This document shows, in pieces, positions 26,579 through 34,865 of a DNA stretch of 64,000 nt. Each line of letters starts with the position of its first letter. Positions within the stretch are counted from its first letter, which is position 1. The position numbers were made by a program, and so were the translations under genes. Below the pieces are notes generated by a model. It made no database searches, had not been told where the DNA came from, and worked only from the letters and a program-made list of their open reading frames with translations. This stretch comes from Pseudomonadota bacterium (GTDB lineage Bacteria > Pseudomonadota > Alphaproteobacteria > Caulobacterales > Aquidulcibacteraceae), in the NCBI GenBank assembly GCA_020161405.1, contig JAIUOD010000002.1, forward strand, positions 62,001 through 126,000. Reading direction: 5' to 3'.

Positions 26579-27022
26579 CTAAGTTAATTCGTGGCCAAGG
26601 AGCCATTCATCGTCACCATCTGTATAGTGTTCTTTTTTCCATATTGGCGCACGTTTTTTAAGCTCTTCGATTATATAATGGCTTGCTTTGAATGATGCAT
26701 CGCGGTGTGGGCTGCCGACGGCGATGATGACGCTTATGCCACCTATTTCTAATTTCCCTTTGAAGTGGGCGATGTAGATTTTTAATTTATTATCAAAATT
26801 ATTAATGGCCTCATGGGATATTTCTGTGAAAACTTTTTGGCATAATATTTTATGTGCATCATAAGATACTGCATCAACTGCGCGACCAAGATTAATATTT
26901 CTAACACGACCTACGAATAAATTTGCACAGCCATTATCGCCATGATCAACGAAATCGAGGGCTTGGTTCACATTTAGGATTTCAGTTGATACAATTGCCT
27001 TGATTTGCATTCTAACCACCAT
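26579..27022 (-). CDS. moaE: molybdopterin synthase catalytic subunit MoaE
   Basis: Large subunit of molybdopterin synthase, which converts precursor Z (cPMP) to molybdopterin using sulfur from MoaD thiocarboxylate. 147 residues, the usual length. Diagnostic stretches are NLFVGRVRN (about residues 34-42), IYIAHFKGKLEIGGISVIIAVGSPHRDASFKASHYIIEELKKRAPIWKKEHYTDG (about 82-136), which includes the catalytic lysines (KKRAPIWKKE). The start at 27022 overlaps the end of moaD by 11 nt; a second ATG at 27010 is possible. It is the last gene of the moaCB-moeA-moaD-moaE operon. Confidence 0.96.
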   Translation of the reverse strand: MVVRMQIKAIVSTEILNVNQALDFVDHGDNGCANLFVGRVRNINLGRAVDAVSYDAHKILCQKVFTEISHEAINNFDNKLKIYIAHFKGKLEIGGISVIIAVGSPHRDASFKASHYIIEELKKRAPIWKKEHYTDGDDEWLLGHELT

Positions 27023-27284
27023 TTACGGGCGGTAAAATCGCCAATTTAATTGATGATTGTAATTTAAATTCTTTAGGGTAGATTTTATCATCATCGGCAA
27101 AGGCGCAAGTATTTATTAAGTTTTGAAGATTTCCATCATCATATTCTTGTAATTTTTTAAAAAGAATTTCTTTTAAAGCATCAATTTCAATATCTTTTTT
27201 TGTGCGCAATATAAAAGGTGATTGTGATTTAAAACGTGACATCACGCCATATAATTCAATTTCGATTTCGATTTCATCGCCCAT
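27012..27284 (-). CDS. moaD: molybdopterin synthase sulfur carrier subunit MoaD
   Basis: Ubiquitin-like small subunit, 90 residues, ending in the essential VNGG; the terminal diglycine is adenylated and thiocarboxylated by a MoeB-like enzyme (not in this window). The start is 3 nt after the moeA stop and AAGGGG within the end of moeA serves as the ribosome site. The middle of the protein is more diverged than usual (KDIEIDALKEILFKKLQEYDD), but the length, the GG end and position before moaE make the call secure. Confidence 0.92.
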   Translation of the reverse strand: MGDEIEIEIELYGVMSRFKSQSPFILRTKKDIEIDALKEILFKKLQEYDDGNLQNLINTCAFADDDKIYPKEFKLQSSIKLAILPPVNGG

Positions 27285-27287
27285 TAA

Positions 27288-28496
27288 TTACCCCTTATTG
27301 AAAAAGCATATATCAACATGTGCACCCGCTGGCATTTCAAATTGTTGCTCATCGGCAATGACCCACGAATTTGCATGGGCAAATGGTTGTATTTTAAAAG
27401 ATTCCTGACCATCTAAAATTTCGGTTTGGAAAGTTTCATCCTTATAATTTGTGATTGCTTTTAAAAATTGTGTGCCTTTGAATTTTTTTGAAAAATTATT
27501 TTGCAATTTTGCTTTTAAAAGCTGTGTTCTTGGAATTATGCACATATTTTGAAGTGCGTATTTAACAAAAAAATCAAAGCCAATCGCACTAGAAATTGGG
27601 TTACCTGGAAGTCCGAAAAATAAACTTCCATTTTTTAAAGTTGCAAATATTATTGGTTTTCCTGGCCTTATATTCACCTTATGAAAATGTATATTTGCAC
27701 CAGATAATTTTAGTGCTTCGGGGATGAAATCCCACTTTCCTGCGGAAACTGCACCTGTTGAGATTATTATTGAATTGTCATCGATTGATTTTAAGAAATC
27801 GGTGAATTTCTCAATATTATCTTCATAAATTCCTGAAAACTCAACTTCTAGATTTAGTTCTTTTAACTTAGAAATTAGATATGGTGCGTTTGAATTATAT
27901 ATTTGACCATCTTCAAGTGGGCCTGAATTATATGGTTTTAATTCGTTTCCGGTTGAAATTATCTTGATCTTTGGGCGTGAATAAACCTGAATTTCTTTTA
28001 TGCCTTGCGCGGCCAATGCCATGATTTTTTCAGGCGTAATTTGGCTATTTTTTTCAATTAATTTATCGCCTATTTTAATATCTTCGCCAATTCGCCTTAT
28101 ATTCTGACCATTTAAAGCGGGTGAATTAAATCCAATTGAATCATTATCTTTGACGGTGTTTTCGATTGGAATTATTGCCTCTACCCAATTTGGGATTTTT
28201 GCCCCTGTCATAATATGACATGTGCTTAAATCATTATTTTGTTCAATGATTTGACCCGCCGCAATTGTTTGGCATTTTTTTATAAAGATTGTTGTATCTA
28301 GCGTGGCATTTTCAAGCCATTTAATTTTAACGCCAAATCCATCCATTGCTGAATTGTCAAATGATGGAACATTGATTTTAGCAAAAATATCAACCGCGCA
28401 AATTCGATTTAAACTTTCTAATAGATCTAATGTTTCTATTTTTGCTTGTGGTGTTGCTTGGGCAATTATTGATTGTGCGCTTTCAAAGGAAATCAT
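27288..28496 (-). CDS. moeA: molybdopterin molybdenumtransferase MoeA
   Basis: Inserts molybdenum into adenylated molybdopterin, the last step before MGD formation. 402 residues, standard length. Family hallmarks: NVPSFDNSAMDGFGV (about residues 42-56), IMTGAKIPNWVEAIIPIE (about 95-112), RRIGEDIKIGDKLI, KIISTGNEL (about 178-186), the molybdate-site region IIISTGAVSAGKWDFIPEAL, and FGLPGNPISSAIGF (about 294-307). The start overlaps the moaC-moaB fusion stop by 4 nt (ATGA), so the two are translated together. NarG is the obvious client in this window. Confidence 0.96.
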   Translation of the reverse strand: MISFESAQSIIAQATPQAKIETLDLLESLNRICAVDIFAKINVPSFDNSAMDGFGVKIKWLENATLDTTIFIKKCQTIAAGQIIEQNNDLSTCHIMTGAKIPNWVEAIIPIENTVKDNDSIGFNSPALNGQNIRRIGEDIKIGDKLIEKNSQITPEKIMALAAQGIKEIQVYSRPKIKIISTGNELKPYNSGPLEDGQIYNSNAPYLISKLKELNLEVEFSGIYEDNIEKFTDFLKSIDDNSIIISTGAVSAGKWDFIPEALKLSGANIHFHKVNIRPGKPIIFATLKNGSLFFGLPGNPISSAIGFDFFVKYALQNMCIIPRTQLLKAKLQNNFSKKFKGTQFLKAITNYKDETFQTEILDGQESFKIQPFAHANSWVIADEQQFEMPAGAHVDICFFNKG

Positions 28497-29476
28497 TTTT
28501 CACCTTTTATAATTCTTATTAAATGTGGCAATAAATCGGGAAGAAGTGCCGATAGGCCTTCGATAACCGCCTTGGGATTTCCTGGAAGCGTTATTACTAA
28601 TGTTTTCCCAATAATGCCGCCAATCGCGCGGCTTGACCATGAAAGTGGGGTGAATTTTGCGCCATCTGTACGTAAAATTTCACCAATTCCGGGGATTATT
28701 TTGTCAAACATTGGCATTAAAGTTTCAGGGGTAAAATCACGCTGCGCAACGCCTGTTCCCCCTGTGCAAATTATTAGGTGTGGGGCATACGTATTTATTA
28801 TATTTTCTATAGATTGTTTTATATCATCAGGATTATCAGGAATAATTTCCTTTGCGCAAATTATAGCACCATTTTCAAGCATGATATTTTTAATATTCTC
28901 ACCAGATTTATCATCATAAATACCCGCACTTGCGCGGTCGCTCATGGTGATTATTGCAACATTTCTGTCCTTAAGTGCATGTGGTTTTGTGGGTATATAA
29001 TCATTTATCCAATCAGGGCAGTAATTGGGGTTTTTCCAAACCCCTGATTTGCCGCCCGTTTTTAATATTAATTCGACATCGGCGATTTTTAGATTTGGAT
29101 TTATCATTTTACTTAAATCCCAAATTGTCAAAAGCGCATTATTAACCCCTGCCAAAACCTCCATTTCTATTCCAGTTTTAGCGTGGGTTGAGGCAATGCA
29201 AAAACATTCAATGGCATATTCATCATCATTTAATTTTGTGATGATTTTAACCATATCAAGCCCTAAAGGATGGCAAAGTGTAAGCATTTGATAAGCTAAT
29301 TTTGCGCCATTTATTCCTGCGATTTCAGCCAAAATTAACGCATCACCTTTTGGTAGTTTTTTGTTTTTTATAAGATCAAATGCTTCTTTCCCAACCAAGA
29401 TTTTCCCTTTGGCAATCGCAAGTCTTTTTGTGATTTGCTTATTACCAACATCAATCATTTTAAAATTATTATCCAT
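28493..29476 (-). CDS. moaCB: fused MoaC-MoaB/MogA molybdenum cofactor protein
   Basis: 327 residues in two domains. Residues 1-150 are MoaC, cyclic pyranopterin monophosphate synthase accessory protein: MIDVGNKQITKRLAIAKG near the start, MLTLCHPL, and TGIEMEVLAGVNNALLTIWDLSK followed by KTGGKSG. Residues 165-327 are MoaB/MogA-like, which adenylates molybdopterin: VAIITMSDRASAGIYDDKSG, LIICTGGTGVAQRDFTPE, then VITLPGNPKAVIEGL. So the first and a late step of cofactor synthesis are joined in one chain. Related MoaC-MoaB fusions are known in some bacteria. MoaA, the partner of MoaC, is not in the window. The start lies 162 bp from divergent modA, and it is the first gene of the four-gene operon. 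Confidence 0.93.
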   Translation of the reverse strand: MDNNFKMIDVGNKQITKRLAIAKGKILVGKEAFDLIKNKKLPKGDALILAEIAGINGAKLAYQMLTLCHPLGLDMVKIITKLNDDEYAIECFCIASTHAKTGIEMEVLAGVNNALLTIWDLSKMINPNLKIADVELILKTGGKSGVWKNPNYCPDWINDYIPTKPHALKDRNVAIITMSDRASAGIYDDKSGENIKNIMLENGAIICAKEIIPDNPDDIKQSIENIINTYAPHLIICTGGTGVAQRDFTPETLMPMFDKIIPGIGEILRTDGAKFTPLSWSSRAIGGIIGKTLVITLPGNPKAVIEGLSALLPDLLPHLIRIIKGEK

Positions 29477-29638
29477 TATACACCTATTTGGGTCAGAAGC
29501 TTGGTTGAGACATTAAACCCATATATCTAATTATGCATTGAATCTTTCATTTTTATACATTTGCATTTTTTTTCTACTTCATTAATTAATTGACCACGAA
29601 CCTAATGCATTGCGGTTTAAAAACAAAGTAGCGTAATA

Positions 29639-30439
29639 ATGTTTTCAAGATTTCTAAAATCAATTTTTGTTTTGGCTTTAATCGTTTTAAGCCCGATTGG
29701 CGCCAGTGCGAAAAATGTAAATGAAATTACTATTTTCGCAGCTTCCTCACTTACTGATGCGGTAAAAGAAATTGGGGCAAATTATCAGGCAAAAACCGGA
29801 ATAAAAATCACATATTCTTTCGCTTCAAGTGCCCTAATAGCAAAGCAAATAGAGGCAGGTGCACCAGCCGATATTATAATGACCGCCGATAGTGATTGGA
29901 TGGATTATTTACAAAATCAAAATTTAATTCAAGCAAAAACCCGAACCAGTGTTTTAGGTGGGCATTTGGTATTAATTGCGCCCAAGAATGATAATCCCAA
30001 TCTTAAAATTGCATCTAATTTTCCTATTGCGCAATATTTAGGTGAAAAGGGTAAAATTGCCATTGCTAATCCCGATTATGTTCCGGCGGGTAAATATGCG
30101 CAATCGGCACTAATCACTTATGGGGTTTGGGATAAGATTAAAGGCAATATAATTTATGCCGAAAATGTACGAATGGCGCTTAATTATGTTGCGCGCGGTG
30201 ATGCCAAATTGGGTATAGTATATTTATCAGATGCTTTCATAGAGAAGAATATAAAAATCATCGCGCAATTTCCCGATAATTCGCATCAATCAATCATTTA
30301 TCCAATATCATTAAGTAAAAAAGCAAATTCAAACGCAATTGGGTTTTATAATTATCTTAAATCACCTTATGCAATGGGGGTCTATGGTAATTTTGGTTTT
30401 AATTCTGCGGCTGAAATTTTAGGTAAAAATAATAAATGA
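29639..30439 (+). CDS. modA: molybdate-binding periplasmic protein ModA
   Basis: Substrate-binding protein of the molybdate ABC importer, 266 residues. Sec signal peptide MFSRFLKSIFVLALIVLSPI with cleavage near ASA|K. The mature protein begins EITIFAASSLTDAVKEI, the classic ModA start whose Ala-Ser-Ser binds the oxyanion, and has FSFASSALIAKQIEAGAPADIIMTAD and GKIAIANPDYVPAGKYAQSAL. It opens the modABC operon, divergent from the moaCB-moeA-moaD-moaE operon. No ModE site was recognised in the 162-bp intergenic region. Confidence 0.96.
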   Translation: MFSRFLKSIFVLALIVLSPIGASAKNVNEITIFAASSLTDAVKEIGANYQAKTGIKITYSFASSALIAKQIEAGAPADIIMTADSDWMDYLQNQNLIQAKTRTSVLGGHLVLIAPKNDNPNLKIASNFPIAQYLGEKGKIAIANPDYVPAGKYAQSALITYGVWDKIKGNIIYAENVRMALNYVARGDAKLGIVYLSDAFIEKNIKIIAQFPDNSHQSIIYPISLSKKANSNAIGFYNYLKSPYAMGVYGNFGFNSAAEILGKNNK

Positions 30440-31122
30440 TATTCACCCCCCAAGAAATATCGGCAATTTGCCTTAGTCTTTCGATTTCGTTTAAATCAAT
30501 TATGATGGCAATTGTACCATCAATTGGCTTTGGTTATTTATTGGCAAGAAAGAACTTTTTAGGCAAATTTATTTTAGATGCATTACTAAATTCATCATTG
30601 GTTTTGCCACCTGTTGTTATCGGCTTAATCTTACTTTTAGTTTTTGGAAATAATGGGCCAATTGGGAAATATTTGGCGCAATTAGGTATGCCATTAGTTT
30701 TCACGGCAAATGGCGCAGCTTTTGCATCAGCAGTGATGATATTTCCATTAATGTTGCGAATTATAAAACAGGCAATTTTTGCAATTAATCCTGATCTAGA
30801 ATTTATGGCGAAAAGTTTGGGCGCAAAACCTTTGGATGTGTTTTTTTCAATTATATTGCCAAATTCATATCACGGAATAATCGCCGCAATATTAGTGGGT
30901 TTTGCAGCGTCCTTGGGTGAATTTGGCGCGGTTATAACTTTTGCGGCAAATATAGAAGGCCAAACCCAAACCCTTGCGCTTGCCATTTATTCTGCTTTGC
31001 AAAGCCCAAATGGTGAAGAAAGCGCAATCAGGCTTTCACTTGTTGCAATTATAATATCTATCTTATCACTCATGGCGTCAGCGGCATTACAAAAGTTTGG
31101 AAATAGGGTACGTAATGCTTGA
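30436..31122 (+). CDS. modB: molybdate ABC transporter permease ModB
   Basis: Inner-membrane permease, 228 residues, about five helices. The EAA-loop characteristic of binding-protein-dependent permeases is near residues 133-160 (FMAKSLGAKPLDVFFSIILPNSYHGIIAAILVGFAASLGEFGAV). GEFGAVITFAANIEGQTQTLALAIY is typical of ModB. Overlaps modA by 4 nt (ATGA) and modC by 8 nt. Confidence 0.96.
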   Translation: MIFTPQEISAICLSLSISFKSIMMAIVPSIGFGYLLARKNFLGKFILDALLNSSLVLPPVVIGLILLLVFGNNGPIGKYLAQLGMPLVFTANGAAFASAVMIFPLMLRIIKQAIFAINPDLEFMAKSLGAKPLDVFFSIILPNSYHGIIAAILVGFAASLGEFGAVITFAANIEGQTQTLALAIYSALQSPNGEESAIRLSLVAIIISILSLMASAALQKFGNRVRNA

Positions 31123-31750
31123 ACTTAATTTTAAAAAGAAATTTCAAACCCTTAATCTAACGGTCAATATAAAAATCCCGACAAATGGGATTTGTGTATT
31201 AAGTGGCGCATCTGGTTCGGGAAAATCAACTATTCTATCGTGCATAAGTGGAAAAATTGCGCCAGATAGTGGGTTTATAGGATTAAATAATAAGATTTTT
31301 TATGATGGCACAAACAGAATAAATCTTGCGCCGCATTTACGTAATATTGGATTGGTGCATCAAGATTCACTTTTGTTTCCAAATTTGAATGTTACCGATA
31401 ATTTGCTTTTTGGTGCCAAAAGGCGCGAAAATATTTATGGTTTTTCACTTGAAGAAATTGCGCAAATTTTGGGTATTGTCTCGCTTCTAAAGCGAAATGT
31501 TGAAAATCTATCAGGTGGCGAAAGGCAAAGAATTGCCTTGGGCCGTGCAATACTTTCAAGCCCTGAATTATTATTAATGGATGAACCCTTGGCGGCATTA
31601 GATGCCAATACAAAAAAGCAAATCTTGGATTTGATTGTTAAAATTCGCGATAATATCAAAATACCAATTCTTTATGTCACGCATAATCAAGCAGAAGCCG
31701 ATTTCATCGCAACACATCAGGTTTCAATTATAGATGGAAAAATACAATAA
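31115..31750 (+). CDS. modC: molybdate ABC transporter ATPase ModC, short form without Mop/TOBE domain
   Basis: ATPase of the importer, 211 residues from the ATG at 31115, which overlaps modB by 8 nt; an upstream TTG at 31097 is less likely. Walker A GASGSGKST, Q-loop LVHQDSLLFP, signature LSGGERQRIALGRA, Walker B LLLMDEPLAALD and the H-loop VTHNQAEA are all present, so it should hydrolyse ATP. E. coli ModC is about 350 residues and has a C-terminal TOBE/Mop domain that binds molybdate and feeds back on transport; that domain is absent here. The gene ends 6 bp before the convergent glycosidase gene. Confidence 0.94.
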   Translation: MLELNFKKKFQTLNLTVNIKIPTNGICVLSGASGSGKSTILSCISGKIAPDSGFIGLNNKIFYDGTNRINLAPHLRNIGLVHQDSLLFPNLNVTDNLLFGAKRRENIYGFSLEEIAQILGIVSLLKRNVENLSGGERQRIALGRAILSSPELLLMDEPLAALDANTKKQILDLIVKIRDNIKIPILYVTHNQAEADFIATHQVSIIDGKIQ

Positions 31751-31756
31751 TAATAT

Positions 31757-33763
31757 TTATTGCTTTAAATCATATAATAGGCTTGAACTTGACCATAATT
31801 GGGCGGCATTGGTTTCATCGACATCGCCGTTATTTTGCCCAAAATGTGCAATTTGGAATTTCCCGTTTTTGTAATCCCAAGTCCATAATTCGCTATTTTG
31901 CAGGCTTTTGCTATTTTTTATAACATGCAAAAGGTTGTCTTGCGCCATTAATAATTGGCTGCGTGTTTTTGTTGAAATATCCTTGCGCGTCAATTGTTTT
32001 GCAATTCCCTGTGCCATAAGGGTTTGTTGCCACGACCAAATAACAGTTCCATGATATTGGTTTTTATTAAAGCCAGCTTTTGTTTTTTCATCTGCAAAAA
32101 CAGGATTTGCAACAACCATACCAGCATCAGTAATTAAGCCAAATGGGAATTTATGTAAAAGCGGTGCAATCGCGGTTTGTATCGTTAAATCATTTGGTTG
32201 GTCGAACAATAATTCGAACCCCTCATCAGAATTAAGAATATTTATTGGATTACCATTTGTATCAAGTGATATCGCATGAAAAACAATATTTTTGGTATAA
32301 TTTTCATTGGCTTTAATTGATAATTCTTTAGCATATTGAATTGCAAAATTATTGGCAGACTTTTTATCTATATTAACTTCAAATAATTTTGCGGCATTTT
32401 CGCGCCATGATTTTTGTATAAATTTTATGTTTCCAAAATCTTTTTCATTTGCTTGATTTATATATGGATTAAGAAGGCCAGATTTGTATAAATCTGCAAT
32501 TGCATTTAATGCGTTTGGAACAAAAATGGCATTTACATCATATGGATAAATTCCGCCGCCAAGGCCAAAATCACTATCACGCCATTGCCCTGCTTTTTTG
32601 CCATTTTTTAGCGCGATTAGGTTTTGATATTTTGGTTCATACGCAAATTTTTGTGATTGATTGATAATATAAACTAAGTTTGAAACTAAAGACGAACCAT
32701 TGGTTTGCCCTTTTTCATTTTTATTTGCCAAAAACATGGCCGCATTTTCTAATTTTATATTGTTATTTAAAAGGTAATCACGCGTGATAATTGGTAATAA
32801 ATAATTGCCATCAATCATTGAATAATCAAAATATGGCGTCGAATTAATTTGTGGTGAATTTTTAAAATTTTCAATGATTGCATATTCACCAATTGCTTCT
32901 TCATGTGCAACTTCGCCACTATCATTAAGGCGCGATAGAACCGATTGCAGGCCAGTTTCAATTGCATTTTGGCTTAAAATTGGCATCATTAATTTGATGC
33001 TTAATAAAGTATCGCGTCCAAAATATGTATTAAAACGCCAAGATCCTGCAAGGAATTTTTCCTTATATGATAAGAAGGTCAGTGTTTTAATGCTTTTATC
33101 ATTATGGCTTAAATTAGATTGCAAAAGCTTTCCCCCATAAAGTGGGGTAAGGGGTTTTTCACCACTTAAAGCGCGAAATTTAATTTTAATATTGCCATTA
33201 TTGGATATGATTGAATTATCTGAAATTTTGCCATCGATAATTTCCATATATAAGAAATAAGAACAATCACCATCAAGGCGTTCGCGTTTATAAATTATAA
33301 TATTATTCGCAATCTGTGGCTTTGTATAAATTTCATTCAAGATTGGGTTTTTATATTCGTAATCGCGTATGGTTCTAATTGAAGATAATATTGTATTTTC
33401 GATTTCCAGTTGTTTGGTATTGATTGAAGCAATAAATTCCACGCCATATAAATCGCGCCCCTTATCATCTTTTTGACTTATTGGTTTTGCCGTGTCGATT
33501 ATTTTCCAATTAATTGAATTTGCTTGCGGTTTAAACCAAATAGACACACCACTATTGCCAGCAGGGAAAGCAACAAGTGCGCGCAATTTTGCGCCACTTC
33601 TTAAAATTATATGGGCGCTAGTATTTTTATCTCTTATGAATTGATTTTGTGTCGTTCCTTCGGTGACATTATATATAAGCTCTGTTGATTTTATTGGTTC
33701 ACAAAAGCATGGTGATGAAACCTGCGTTAAAAATAGCAATCCAGCAAAAGCCCAAAGCTTCAT
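31757..33763 (-). CDS. secreted six-hairpin glycosidase-like protein of the alpha-glucoside cluster
   Basis: About 668 residues. The start at 33763 has AAAGGGAG upstream and gives a signal peptide (MKLWAFAGLLFLTQVSSPCFC); the cysteine context is not a perfect lipobox, so a lipoprotein is possible. The segment FLAGSWRFNTYFGRDTLLSIKLMMPIL resembles the (alpha/alpha)6 barrels of glycogen-debranching-type and GH15-like glucosidases, and ETNAAQLWSSSSLLYDL at the end fits the closing helices. I cannot assign a GH family. A perfect 24-bp LacI-type operator lies 18-41 bp upstream, so it is part of the regulon. Its likely job is to trim or hydrolyse glucosides in the periplasm or at the outer membrane for the MFS transporter and the GH65 enzyme. 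Glucoamylase-like activity is a guess. Confidence 0.7.
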   Translation of the reverse strand: MKLWAFAGLLFLTQVSSPCFCEPIKSTELIYNVTEGTTQNQFIRDKNTSAHIILRSGAKLRALVAFPAGNSGVSIWFKPQANSINWKIIDTAKPISQKDDKGRDLYGVEFIASINTKQLEIENTILSSIRTIRDYEYKNPILNEIYTKPQIANNIIIYKRERLDGDCSYFLYMEIIDGKISDNSIISNNGNIKIKFRALSGEKPLTPLYGGKLLQSNLSHNDKSIKTLTFLSYKEKFLAGSWRFNTYFGRDTLLSIKLMMPILSQNAIETGLQSVLSRLNDSGEVAHEEAIGEYAIIENFKNSPQINSTPYFDYSMIDGNYLLPIITRDYLLNNNIKLENAAMFLANKNEKGQTNGSSLVSNLVYIINQSQKFAYEPKYQNLIALKNGKKAGQWRDSDFGLGGGIYPYDVNAIFVPNALNAIADLYKSGLLNPYINQANEKDFGNIKFIQKSWRENAAKLFEVNIDKKSANNFAIQYAKELSIKANENYTKNIVFHAISLDTNGNPINILNSDEGFELLFDQPNDLTIQTAIAPLLHKFPFGLITDAGMVVANPVFADEKTKAGFNKNQYHGTVIWSWQQTLMAQGIAKQLTRKDISTKTRSQLLMAQDNLLHVIKNSKSLQNSELWTWDYKNGKFQIAHFGQNNGDVDETNAAQLWSSSSLLYDLKQ

Positions 33764-33780
33764 TTTATTCTCCCTTTTAT

Positions 33781-33804
33781 CTTTATGGTATCGATACCAT
33801 AAAG
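33781..33804. promoter_or_regulatory. LacI-family operator before the secreted glycosidase gene
   Basis: A perfect 24-bp palindrome centred on CGAT with core TGGTATCGATACCA. The same core, with one changed base, occurs twice at 41564-41591 in front of the GH65 gene. It sits between the lacI stop and the glycosidase start, 18 bp before the latter, so it would block either a local promoter or read-through. Confidence 0.85.
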
Positions 33805-33836
33805 ACTTGCCCAAAGGAAATCAATTAAAAATCAAA

Positions 33837-34817
33837 CTATGATTGACGAATTGTCAGGCTGGTTGGCAATAATTCAGAAGGTGCTTCATGCCCCTCAATT
33901 AAAGCAAGAATTTTATTGGCAAGTTTAACCCCACCCTCGCGCCAATTTTGGTGCACTGAGGTTAAAGAGGGTGAAAATGTTGCCGCCATTGGTGTATCAT
34001 CATAACCAATCATGGAAACTTGTTCAGGTATTCTTATATTTGCCTCAATAAGTGCGCGCGCAAAGCCCATTGTTTGCAAGTCATTAGAGCCAAGAACACC
34101 ATCAAATTTCGTGCCATCACGCAATAATTGTTCGGCAACTTCAAGCCCGCCAGTGAAAGTAAAGGGGCAGGGGCATGATGCAACAATTTGTGCACCTAAT
34201 TTTTTTGCGGTCTTTTCAAAACCTTCATAACGCGCCGCAACTTCGGCATGGCGTGTATCACCAAGAAAAACAAGGCGGCGACGACCAAGTTCAACCAAAC
34301 GTTCGGCGCTTATTTCCCCGCCATGAAAATTATCAGATCCAACAATGCAATATTCAACATCATCATGCGGCGCGCCCCAAACCACAAGTGGGATAGACAA
34401 ATGATCAAGTGCTTTCACCGCCTCATCATGTGCGCCTTGGCCAAGAAGGATAATGCCTTCTGCGGTTTGGAAAACGGGTGTATCTTTTCCCAACATTGTC
34501 GTTAGCAAAAGTGAATAACCGGCCAAGGATAAAGTGTGTGAAATGCCACCCAATAAAGCAAGTGGATAGGGTTCAGACATCATTCTATCTTGTGTTGGGT
34601 TCATTTCAACAACAACACCAACAGTATAAGAACGATTCAGTTTTAAGTTACGCGCAGGCAAATTAATGCGATAACCATGCTTTTTTGCCATTTCAAAAAT
34701 GCGTTTTTTGGTTTCTGCATTAACTGAAAAACCTTCGCGAAATGCGCGCGAAACCGTTATTTTCGAAACACCTGCAAGTTTTGCAAGTTCCGACATTGTA
34801 ATATTGCTTTTTGCCAT
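33837..34817 (-). CDS. LacI-family transcriptional regulator of the alpha-glucoside cluster
   Basis: About 326 residues from the ATG at 34817 (MAKSNITMSELAKLAGVS); a longer form starting at 34850 adds 11 residues before the helix-turn-helix and is unlikely. The HTH and hinge are clear: MSELAKLAGVSKITVSRAFREG, then TKKRIFEMAKKHGYRINLPARNL. The rest is a periplasmic-binding-protein-like sensor (GVVVEMNP, DGVLGSNDLQTMGFARAL, VSMIGYDDTPMA), which probably binds a gluco-oligosaccharide or sugar. It is related to the GntR/CcpA branch of the family. It presumably recognises the TGGTATCGATACCA palindromes found on both sides of the cluster. It lies between the MFS gene and the glycosidase gene in the same orientation. 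A small inverted repeat (TACCCT-5 nt-AGGGTA, 34824-34840) is just upstream of its start. Confidence 0.92.
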   Translation of the reverse strand: MAKSNITMSELAKLAGVSKITVSRAFREGFSVNAETKKRIFEMAKKHGYRINLPARNLKLNRSYTVGVVVEMNPTQDRMMSEPYPLALLGGISHTLSLAGYSLLLTTMLGKDTPVFQTAEGIILLGQGAHDEAVKALDHLSIPLVVWGAPHDDVEYCIVGSDNFHGGEISAERLVELGRRRLVFLGDTRHAEVAARYEGFEKTAKKLGAQIVASCPCPFTFTGGLEVAEQLLRDGTKFDGVLGSNDLQTMGFARALIEANIRIPEQVSMIGYDDTPMAATFSPSLTSVHQNWREGGVKLANKILALIEGHEAPSELLPTSLTIRQS

Positions 34818-34865
34818 CTCACATACCCTAATGCAGGGTAGTAGGGGCACGAAAGAATGTCAAAC

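Noticed and set aside
29477..29638. Possible ModE or FNR site between moaCB and modA
   Set aside because: Only a single TTGAC half-site and no symmetric partner; nothing close to the ModE consensus was found.
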